From Bugula neritina (Eukaryota; Bryozoa; Gymnolaemata; Cheilostomatida; Bugulidae), in contig OZ037765.1 in assembly GCA_964035545.1 (NCBI GenBank), positions 25,104,504-25,168,503 on the forward strand: a stretch of DNA of 64,000 bases. Reading direction: 5' to 3'. Below the pieces are notes generated by a model. It did no database searches. It was not told where the DNA came from and saw only the letters and a program-made list of their open reading frames with translations. Shown here piece after piece: positions 22,901 through 32,200 of this stretch. A program made the position numbers and the translations under genes. The number at the start of each line of letters is the position of its first letter. The first letter of the stretch is position 1.

Positions 22901-24414
22901 TCTAAAAAATTGATATGCTGCAATGAGACAATTTCTTTTACATATGTACTTATTATTTCCACTTTGAGTAAATAAAGGAGCAAGTTTGGCTAAAGCTTCT
23001 GGCACAACACAATGTTACTCAATTAAACAGTAATATAAACACAAAAACATTTTTTAAGTCATTTAGTGATTTCATACCGAAGCAAATTAAAAAAAACTTT
23101 AATAAAGTAATTAGAGAGTAGCTGTGGTCTAGTTGGTCAGACCTAATAATGGGCTCAAATTCTCAGTAGGACGAATGGTGATGTCCAGAAGGGCATCCAA
23201 TCATAATTGCTCCTGTATCACAGCATATGCATAGGCTTAGCCTACTTCAACAAAAACCACTCCAGGTTCTCCTGGAATGAACATAAGCAAATATGAGTAA
23301 AATAAAGTATTTAATAATGCTTCTTTTATTGAAACATACTAGTTTTAACATAAACATCCTAAAATTTAAGAACATCAACTTTAAATGTTGATAAAGATGC
23401 AGAAATGAGAAAATATTGTGTGGAAATTATTTACATGTAATTTGAATGTTTTATTAATGCTTAACTGCTAATATCTTTATATCTCTGAGTATTGAAAAGC
23501 TAACAGAATTTTTTTGTAAAGGATTATATTAAAATTTTACTGTCATTTCATGAGAAATTTTAAGCAACAAGCGCAACAAATTTGAAATAAATTGTAAAAT
23601 TGCTAAAACTAACACAATTTTATAACTAATGTTCTGAGCATCATATTTAGGACATACATTTGTCAGTTTTGTATATTTTACTGAAAAACATCAGAAAAAT
23701 TGATTTAAATTACTTTAAATAAAATGACTTACTTGCATGTTTTATAAAAGACATATTTAGAGTCGAGGTTAATTTCATTGAATTGATTTAATTAATTTTA
23801 TTATGCTTATTTTACTCAAGTAGATGTAGTGATCTTAATTACAGCATAGGTACCAAAATAGTTATAATATAACAATATAATTTTAAAATCACATCACAAA
23901 AATGATTGGCAATGACAGCCCTATAGATTACAAAAAAGTTGTAGTTACATATTGGCAGCCACCAGCACTTCTGATACCAGTAGAAACTTGAGGTTTAATA
24001 AATTGACCTAAGATAAAAATATGACCCTTGGAAAAACAATTTTATAATATAGAGTAGCAGATGTCTTATAATGTAAATACATTATGCAATAATAAATGTT
24101 AACCTCTATATTCTTACATTGTACAATGTATCTTTAATTAATAAGCTCAAAATGTTCAGATACAAAAATATGCTAGATGTGAAGTCATATGTTATAGAAG
24201 ATAAAAATACTTAAAGTACATTAAAATCAAGCTATATACTCGAGTTCAAAATTTTCTAAAGTTGATACCTTTTCGTGTAGTAGCAAGTTACTCTGCTTTA
24301 GCAGTTAATACACAGTTCAACTGTATTACATGAAACTAACTTTATTTTCAGGTTCACTCTTCATATGAGAAGTATATAAAACCTATGCAACAAGTTCTCC
24401 AGGCAAAGCTATAA
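17078..24414 (+). CDS. ACOX1: Peroxisomal acyl-CoA oxidase, complete, 13 exons
   Basis: Exons 17078-17189, 17388-17565, 17838-17998, 18340-18447, 18916-19035, 19155-19440, 20185-20344, 20888-21078, 21452-21610, 21752-21854, 21978-22124, 22307-22513 and 24352-24414 give 1995 nt, 664 residues (human ACOX1: 660). It catalyses the first, H2O2-producing step of peroxisomal beta-oxidation, using FAD. Family signatures match in order: [86 protein letters not shown] and [12 protein letters not shown], which carries the expected catalytic Glu. [11 protein letters not shown] and [10 protein letters not shown] mark the C-terminal domain. The protein ends in AKL, a PTS1-type peroxisomal signal. The start [19 protein letters not shown] aligns with the vertebrate N-terminus; an in-frame ATG at 17045 is less likely. 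The donor at 22125 is GC. ACOX1 is favoured over ACOX2/3 but not proven. Confidence 0.92.
19803..19923. repeat. (TATC)n microsatellite in ACOX intron 6
   Basis: About 120 bp of tetranucleotide TCTA/TATC, interrupted near the left end by TACC units; the right two thirds are uninterrupted. Confidence 0.95.
20088..20123. repeat. Perfect 18-bp tandem duplication in ACOX intron 6
   Basis: TTGACACTGTTGGGTAAT occurs twice head to tail, shortly before exon 7. Confidence 0.8.
22125..22130 (+). promoter_or_regulatory. GC-AG splice donor (ACOX intron 11)
   Basis: The exon end CTG CAG is followed by GCAAGT, which fits the U1 consensus apart from C at +2. Phase and alignment (NSGSLLQ then NKVVTRQQ) require this junction; the acceptor is CTGCAG ending at 22306. 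Confidence 0.8.
23117..23290 (+). mobile_element. tRNA-derived SINE-like element, copy 1 (ACOX intron 12)
   Basis: An A-box-like TGGTCTAGTTGG (23125-23136) is followed by a B-box-like GGCTCAAATTC (23152-23162). Then comes a conserved body including AGGGCATCCAATCATAATTG, also found in reverse orientation near 47.1-47.2 kb. The tail is uncertain and no clear target duplication was found. The element lies in the 1.84-kb last intron of ACOX. Confidence 0.55.
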
Positions 24415-24693
24415 CTTCTATGTCATGTAAATAAGATTGCGAGTGCTTCTCATTATGAAGACTATTTTTATTAAAATTATGCTATATTTTTATACCAAAA
24501 ATTGTCCTATATCTGTGTCACAACCACTTTTTTATGCATAACAAAAATAATTTAATATATATAACAGCTACAATCTATCATTACAAATTTTTAATTTATA
24601 TGACCTAATAAATATGAACTAAGTATATTAACAGCTGTATTATTGCTTTTGTGAAATTTGGGTAAATACTTGAACATGAAAACTAGTTTAGTG
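24415..24693. other. Convergent 3' intergenic gap with opposing polyadenylation signals
   Basis: 279 bp separate the stop codons of ACOX (+) and IMMP2L (-). AATAAA on the plus strand at 24607-24612 fits ACOX; its reverse complement at 24467-24472 fits IMMP2L. If both are used, the two 3'UTRs overlap by roughly 140 bases. Confidence 0.5.
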
Positions 24694-25234
24694 TTAATCA
24701 TCTGTCTTGGATATTTCTTCAGCAGCATTCACTAGTTTTCCAGAATGTGGCAAGGTAGGTTTTAAAGATTGCCACCGAGATGGCGGCCAGACTATAGCTA
24801 CAGCTTTACCAAACACTAGCCCTGCAGGAATAGGGCCATACTTGTTACTGTCTTTACTGAGCCAACGGTTGTCACCCTCTACCCACATATGACCTTTCGG
24901 TATGACCACGGTCTCGCCTTTGTATGTTTGCATAACTTGATGCTCCGTTGCCTTAACTCTTTTTATATCACGATCTAAAGGAGTGGTTGGATTATTTAAT
25001 GTAACTATGTCTCCAACTTTCACGTTGAATCGTTCATTGTGAGATATTAGAACCCAGTCTGAAAAGTTCCAACCATTGTCCGAGGAGTTGAGTATTTTAG
25101 GATGAGGGTTGAGAGTAGGCTGCATAGATTGGCCATCGACTAAAGCTACTTCGTAACCAGCAAACTCAATGACCCCGCTGCCAACAACTATGCCAGATGT
25201 TGCAAACGCAACAGCTTTTAGTAGAGTGTTACTT
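24694..25234 (-). CDS. IMMP2L: Mitochondrial inner membrane protease subunit 2, main (C-terminal) exon
   Basis: One exon encodes about 180 residues, close to the whole protein (human 175). IMMP2L is an S26-family signal peptidase of the inner membrane that removes sorting signals from intermembrane-space proteins. Visible motifs are a hydrophobic N-terminal segment, VDGQSMQPTLNP with the catalytic Ser, RDIKRVKATE with the catalytic Lys of the Ser-Lys dyad, GHMWVEGDN, DSNKYGPIPAG and IVWPPSRWQ, all matching the family order. The exon starts at 25234 after a TTTCACTGTTTTAG acceptor, so a short 5' exon supplying the start codon and two bases of the first codon is expected upstream on the minus strand. 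I could not identify it. An in-frame TTG at 25254 is not a convincing start. The gene is convergent with ACOX. Confidence 0.88.
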
Positions 25235-25482
25235 CTAAAACAGTGAAATATCAAGAGTCCATATCAAGAGCTCAGTTCATACCTTTTATTTAGCTACACA
25301 GTAGGTTAAGTATGACTAATTTAATAACCATTTTATTCTGTAGTTTAGACTATTTCATATTTCTAAAAACTTCTCTTTTAAAAACCATCCAGATCTTTAA
25401 TTAAACCATACAAAAAATTATTCTGATTTGAAAAAATTAAGCAACGGCTACATAAAGCAGTAAACATTTGCTTTGGAGTTAC

Positions 25483-25551
25483 CTCCCACGGCCAATATGT
25501 TACCAGTAGCGGTGAAACTCAAGTCACAAATTGTATTTGCCAATGGCTTTA
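25483..25551 (-). CDS. Isolated WD40-like internal exon
   Basis: A 69-nt exon candidate with acceptor ...AAAAAACAG and donor GTAACT, phase 1 at both ends. It encodes KPLANTICDLSFTATGNILAVGG. The LSFTATGNILAVGG part has the classic WD40 strand pattern (hydrophobic-SF-x-x-x-G-x-x-LA-x-GG). The adjoining WD repeats were not found on the minus strand between here and ACOX, and it cannot join the IMMP2L exon without a stop. It may be a distant exon of a gene with large introns, or a gene fragment. The acceptor has a poor pyrimidine tract. Confidence 0.35.
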
Positions 25552-26879
25552 CTGTTTTTTATATAGATTATTTTGTTTTGAAATCTCGCTATTCTCAATA
25601 TTGTGCAATTGTTTGGAATAAAAACAAAAACTGGGCTTGCTAAATAGTGATTGGCCAATTAGATAACTACCACAAAAACTTATAGAAGTATTCATCAAGC
25701 ATTTTGATCACATGACACCTCACACAGAATAGCCTAATTTCCCGCTTGTGCAAAGTTGTCACTAGCAGTCTGTGCGAAAATCCACTTCATGTGGCCTTAG
25801 CTTTACTACAACCAGGTTGCATTTTTTTGGAACAACTTATATGAAATGGATGGATAAAACAATTACTAGAGTGTATTTCTCCATCTTTGAAACCTACAGA
25901 TCTGAGATAAAAGCACTAATAATTTTTGCAATGACATAAATCTCACCAAAAACTAAATTGACAAATGGTTTTAGTTTAGATAGGTAGGCTAGCAAACACT
26001 AGTTGAAAAGCACATGCAACGATTGATTTTAATCAACCTACCTCATTTTAATAGTCCGTGTAACTTTTATTATAAATTTTTACCCTCATTTGTGCTGGAA
26101 CAGTATTTTGTTTGTGTGCTGGTTCTCCTATTCCAATAGAAAACAGTAAAATATATAAAACTGGAATATTGGATAAAATGACCTACATTAGGCTATATAT
26201 AGTGTTACCCCTTATATAAAATACAACTGCCAATAACAGATTAAGATATAAAATATGTCTTGAAACAGTGATTTCAGATTGATGTATAGGCAAACAATAG
26301 TGTATAAACACAAAGCTAAAATTTCTGTATACTACAAGTCTATTTACTCTGAACTAAGTCAAGTAAATAAACATAATGTATTTATATTTTAGTACAGTAA
26401 AGATAAAAAATTGTATAATATAAACAACTGATGAAGCTTTTTAGTACTTTTAGCTGCTCTTTTATAAATTTGAATGGACCATTGAAACAGGATAGTTAGG
26501 TAAGAACTTCACAGTCATAAAAAGTCTAACAAAAGGAATAGTCTTATTGTTTTTTTTTTTGGAGTTGAATTTTATGCCATTGTGTTTAGCTTATACTGGT
26601 GATAAGTTTAGATGATTTTGGAACAGCAGTCTGTAGTCTTTCAGCATAATAACATATTATTAACACACAACCTGATGCTACTGTGAGTAAAACACACACA
26701 AAAAGCCATTGTGAACATTTTTAGTGTAACTACAATCTATAGAGCCTAGCACACCTGATGTAATACCTAACATTAGCAGAAAATTTCCAGCATGAGAAAA
26801 GTTTTTATCTGCTAGAATAAAAAAGAAAATTACTACGTCCTCATACAGTTTCTCTATCAGTTTGAGAAATCTGCCACTA

Positions 26880-27330
26880 ATATTAATAGTAGCAGTAGCA
26901 CTGTTGCGTGGACTAAATTCACATTGATATTTAATGATTCACATTGTGATGGTCAGATTGTGATTGTACTTGGCTGTGACTAGTAGTAATAAACTTGGTA
27001 TAATTATCATCATGATAATTTTAAACTAAGGATGACAATGAATATGATAATCTGAAAGTAAATATACTCATTCATACTTATTATTAGTATCAAAACTATT
27101 ATAATTTATATTATAACTTATATATAAGTTATCCACTTAAAGTTAATCTTATACTAATACTTATACTTGAACTTATAGTTATAGTTAAAGTTATACTTAT
27201 AGTTATACTCATACTACAGTCATACTGATAGTGATACTGATAAACGATAGTGATACTGATACTCATTTGTGATATACTAATACTCATATATAGTGATAAT
27301 CATAATGATAATGATAGTCATAAGACTAAG
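26880..27330. repeat. Degenerate TATACTTATAGT/GATAGTGATACTGA array
   Basis: Successive tracts of ATTAGTATCA, ACTTATAGTTATAGTTA, CATACTGATAGTGATACTGA and GATAATCATAATGATAATGA types. Both strand senses occur in the same array. Confidence 0.6.
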
Positions 27331-27377
27331 CGATAAAATAAATATCAAGTTCAACTACTACTAGTAGTAGTACTTAC

Positions 27378-27475
27378 AGTTACACGCAAAATAAATCAAA
27401 GTTTTCTCAGGCTCATCTTTTATAAACTGATTTCCATGTGCAGCTGTGTACGTGACTTTTGACCAGCAAATGCAT
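27378..27475 (-). CDS. Exon-like fragment, unrecognised
   Basis: A 98-nt open segment with an AG acceptor (GAGCTAG) and perfect GTAAGT donor. In the open frame it encodes peptides including KVTYTAAHGNQFIKDEPEKT and LIYFACN, whose composition looks coding against this AT-rich background. No family recognised. The acceptor lacks a good pyrimidine tract and no partner exon was found, so this is weak. Confidence 0.22.
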
Positions 27476-27890
27476 CTAGCTCATTGGATTACTGTAATAT
27501 TAACAATAGAAAAAATTTGTTAGGAAAGACAACTCTATGGTAATACCGAAGATCAACACCAAATGCAAAAATGATAATAATATTATAACTAGTGCTTTTA
27601 TACATTTTGTATAACCATGACTATGTTGCATTAATATAGTCTTACCTCGCATTCAATTTGTGTAGGCTAATACTATATTTGTGGCTATTTATACAAGAAC
27701 ACTCAACTTTGCTGTATTGTGTCAAGACTTACTATAAAACACAAGTCAAATGATTCATATCAGGCATATTAGATGTAGAGTACGCCAGCATGGTTTAAAT
27801 GAAGTCATTACTAATACAGGCTTTTAGTCTATATATATGTAGTAACTATAGTGAAACTTGCCTACCAGCAGAAACAAAACAAAACATGTG

Positions 27891-27891
<1 letters not shown>

Positions 27892-27987
<96 letters not shown>
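27892..27987. repeat. (TA)48 microsatellite
   Basis: Pure alternating TA over about 96 bp; length is probably polymorphic and may be misassembled. Confidence 0.97.
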
Positions 27988-27989
<2 letters not shown>

Positions 27990-28055
27990 GCCCACAGCGG
28001 AATCAGATGGTGTTTCAGAATTGCGCTTAGAGCTGGCAAGACTACAGCCGTCTAG
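27988..28055 (+). other. GC-richer exon-like segment beside the TA microsatellite
   Basis: From ATG at 27988 an open frame MPTAESDGVSELRLELARLQ and three more residues ends at a plausible donor AG|GTGAGA. The segment is near 50% GC in very AT-rich DNA. It could be a first coding exon, a transposon fragment, or a remnant on the other strand. Nothing downstream on the plus strand continues it. Confidence 0.25.
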
Positions 28056-28065
28056 GTGAGAACTA

Positions 28066-28265
28066 TGTACATGTGTGGGTGTGCGTGTGTATAAATATAA
28101 GTGTGTATACCATGTGTGTATATAATGTGTGTGTATATAATGTGTGTATAATATAATGTGTAATATATAATGCATAATATACAATGTATATAATGTGCGT
28201 GTGTATAATGTGTGTGTATATAACGTGTGTGTGCGTGTATATAATGTATATATAGTGTGGGCAGT
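28066..28265. repeat. TG/TA-rich cryptic repeat (TATAATGTGTGTG type)
   Basis: Imperfect units of GTGTGTATATAATGTGTGTG interspersed with ATATAATG; it probably evolved from the neighbouring TA/TG microsatellites. Confidence 0.8.
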
Positions 28266-29219
28266 GTGTTATAATAATAGGCCTATATGTACATACTTGA
28301 CTATATTTAGAATAATAACTTAGCCCAGAGGCAATACCTTGCTTTAACTATTCTATAATTTCTATTTCAACTTTATTAATATCACACTTCAACTTCCCTT
28401 TGATACATATGTACAGTGTATTAGTTGATCTTATTAATGAGAAACGGTTAGATATAATATTTTGCAGCTAGTTACGTTAATTGCAACTTGTGTACTTTAA
28501 AAGAGGTTTTGAGAATTGCATTATCTTTATAGTAAAGAAAACTCTTGAATATGGTGCAGTTTACGAGTATAAAACTAATTATTATAATGTTCATAGCCCT
28601 CAATGAGCAGTAGTGGCATTTTATCCATGACAGAGTAGAATGTATGGATGCTTGTTCAACATGCACCAAATTTCCTGAAGACCTTTAATTCAGCATTAGA
28701 CTAGCAACCAATAAACAAGCTCAAATGGCGCTGTCGCAAGTTGCATCTGGGACAAAAAATTATTAGCGAAGCCAAATAATCAATAATAACAAATATTAAT
28801 TTTTGTTAGTTCAATTATTATTGCAGACTTGTGTAAAGCTGTTATGAAAGTGATAAAAGTTCATAAACAAACTACTAACCTACCATTTATCACTATTTAG
28901 TATATTACTAAGTCTTTGGCAACACATTAAAATATTATCTTCCCAAAGCAAGATAAATGTTGAGTACTATAGAGTTACTTTCTAGGAGTGAGAGCTATCA
29001 CAGATAAGTTAGTGTCAGATTATTAAGCTGCGAGTAGAAGTTTTAAACTGACAACAGTATAAACTAAAAATCCAAATGATTTTTTCTAAACAATTAAATA
29101 GTAAGAAAATGAACTACTTAAATAAAATAAACATTTGGCTTGTATATTCTAAAATAAAGCATACAAAGATCCTAATAGAATAGAGGTGCAAAGGCTAAGA
29201 AATATTCTATAAACTATAA
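28266..29219. other. Gene-poor AT-rich DNA 3' of synaptojanin
   Basis: No coding or RNA feature recognised. The right part should hold the synaptojanin 3'UTR (minus strand). Confidence 0.4.
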
Positions 29220-32200
29220 TTAATTTCTCCGCTGTGGAATTGGAGGTGGAACTGGCTTAGGTGTGGTTTTAGAAGATTCAAACGACGGATTAAAGTCTAG
29301 CTGAGCCCCATTGTTTAACCCAGTTCTGCTAGGTTCATCATTAGTTGAGGAAACTACTGGTGTTGTGCTATCGGACTGATTAACTATTTTGTGATTGTGA
29401 TTCAATTCACTATCAACTGCTGTCCCATTTTCAGTGTTTGCAGTGTCAGCAGCATCATTTAAAGTTGGAATGTTTAGGGTTGTGCTAGCAGAAGGAAGAT
29501 TGTCACTTGCTCTAGAAGGTATAGGGGGAGGAACTCTGTTCTTTATATGTGCTATGTCATCTTGTGCTAGCTTAGAATCATAAGTACTGTTGGAACTGAA
29601 TATAGACTGAGAACTGACAGCCCGAGGAACTGGCTTATCACCGCGGCGGGTAGGTATAGGTGGCGGGATTCTTTTGCCTTTCGTATCGTCTACTTTAGTT
29701 GCATTTGTCTCCAAAAGAGAAATGGGTGTAAAAGGGTTACTAGGTGCTGGGTGTGCTGTACTATTCATAGAGTTTGAGGAAGCTGATCTTGGAATAGGTG
29801 GTCTGACAGGAGCGACTCCAGCTTTAGAGTGAAAAGTAAAACAATAATATAAATTTTCCTAATCACAAAATTAGATTCAATAGAACGTTAAGACACAATG
29901 TGATTAGTCTATAACAGAAGCAACAACGTACAACAAATACACTTACCACAACATGACACTCATTGATCTGTATTTAAACATTTCAAATAGAACATTATAG
30001 GTAAGTTATGCATTCTTTTTTACATATTTATTCAAATTATCTAAAAAAAATGAAAAGTTGATTTACTGGGCAAAAAATAGTAGTGAACAAATAGTTATAT
30101 TAGCAAATAAATTTTTTTTATGTTTTTACTGATTGAAGAATAACATTTAAATGTAATAGTGAACTAGTAGAAGCTTACCAGCCTTGACCTGCGGATTAGG
30201 GTTATCTCCTTCTTTGTTATTGAAGGAAGGAAGTAAGGGAGCGGGTAAACTCCCACCTTCTGCTCGTGTAGACTGACCTGTCATGAGCGATTCTATAAGT
30301 ACTTTAGCTTCATCTTGAGTTTTAGCTCCAGAATGAGAAATATTCGTTGGGCTACCAATAGTGCTTGCCTATTCAATAGAGAAAATTCCAACTATAACAA
30401 ACATTTTATTAAACAAAAAATCTTGAAAAATTCTTTGCCACTTGTTACAAACCTGACTGATAATCTAAAGTAAACACTTACCAGTCGTCTATTTTTGGAG
30501 CCAGAAGACTTTTCTCGCATCACTACAGGTTGAATAGGAAGAACATTGTGACCAACAAGCTCTGAAAAATGGGAAATCATAAGCATTTAGTAAATAAACA
30601 GTGAAAGCCTGACCTCACCCTATAAAGATGTCATTTATTACTTGAAGATAGCAGCATACAATTCACAATTAGTCAGAATGGGACAGTTTCACACTATATT
30701 TACAGGACTGTTTAAACAATAATACTGTATGAGGACAATGCAAAGTTTACTAGCAGTAAAATTAAACAGATGGTGTGATAGTAATACCTGGCTTTCCCAC
30801 ATTCAAAGTTGGATCAACACTGAATGGATCACTTTGACTACCTGTCAGCAGATCTACTTCTTTCTGAAAATAAAATACAATGTCATTAGACAGCAAAAAT
30901 ATAACTGATTAAACAGAAAGCTTGGTTAAGTTCTAGCTAAGAAAAATTACAGATGCGAAAATAAATTTGGCATCTGACATTATAATTATTAAAAATACAG
31001 AGTCCTAGAATATATATAATAGATAAATAATAATTCCAATACCATGTAAAGATGAGAAAATTACAAGGAACTAACTGACTGAAAATTGCAGGCATTAATC
31101 TGTGTTGACTATTTATAAGGTGAAATGGTGCAAAGTAGGATATGAAGCAACTTACCATAGTAGCAGAAGGAGGAGGAGAGGAAGTGAGCAGATCTTTGGG
31201 AGGCTCAAACTTTTTCGGAGGAGGGGGACGTGAAGGTGGTTTACTAGGCCTGACTGGTGGCACTTTTTTTGTACTGAAATCTTCCAGCATATTTTCTGGT
31301 GTATTTCGACCTAGAACATGTAGATTGTACATTTACCTGCGAAACAATATTACAACTATGTGTGACTGTGCTGTACCTCAATAACTTATTTACATATTTT
31401 CCTCATTGTATAAGTTATTAAAAACATGAATGTAACATAAACCATAACACATTCTTCTGGCATAAAAATTGAACAAGTACTCAAGTGTGTTGACTTGAAA
31501 AGAATTTTAAGAAAAGCAGAATTTCTGTCACTAAACTTTTTAACTCTGAAGCTCACAACCAAAATACTTTGACTGTGAAATTGTCTCTTAAACTAAAATA
31601 TAAACCAAGCCCCAATTATTTTTTGATGAGCAATAAAATTGTTACAAAAATGTTGAACAACTTTTCCAAATAATTTAAGGTCAAATTTATTTGTGTCATA
31701 AAAAAGTTTTCTGGAGCGACATAAGTCAATACTTGGCTTAATTAGAAAAAAATGAGCATGATAGGTTTGAGCATACCAGAGACAGAAGGAGTTACTGATG
31801 AAGTATTAGCTTCCATAAAATCTAGATCTTCTTCATCTTCAAATAGAATATACACAAACATTAAACTGTATTAAGGAATGTTGCAAAAACACTGTTTCAA
31901 GAATTGTTGCCAACATGCTTCTATACAAAACATTGTGACCCATGAAATGATTTTGCAGAAGTTGTTGCTCACCATCATCAACAAAACTCATAGAGCGGTG
32001 TCTAAAGTCATCTCCAAGCAAGCTATTGGTGATTGCAGAGTAGAATGTAGATTCCACAATTGTGTCTCTTTTTAACTCATTCTTTACGTTGTCCTTCCAA
32101 ATGGGCATGTTTAGTCTCACCATTATAGTCTGCTTACCAAGCTACAATATAATGAAGTGGATCACTACCCCGGTATATAGTTTGTATGCTTAGTTTTATT

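Larger units (their letters stand above)
25235..27377. other. Region upstream of IMMP2L: AT-rich, repeats, one WD40-like exon
   Basis: Apart from the WD40-like fragment at 25483-25551 and a simple-repeat array at 26880-27330, I see nothing that can be supported. The IMMP2L 5' exon should lie somewhere here. Confidence 0.4.

Noticed and set aside
25235-25254. Extending IMMP2L upstream to the in-frame TTG at 25254
   Set aside because: The sequence there is a good splice acceptor (TTTCACTGTTTTAG) and there is no ATG, so the exon more likely starts at 25234.
27799-28184. Open frames of repeating Tyr-Ile across 27.8-28.2 kb, both strands
   Set aside because: They are translations of the TA microsatellite and neighbouring TG repeats.
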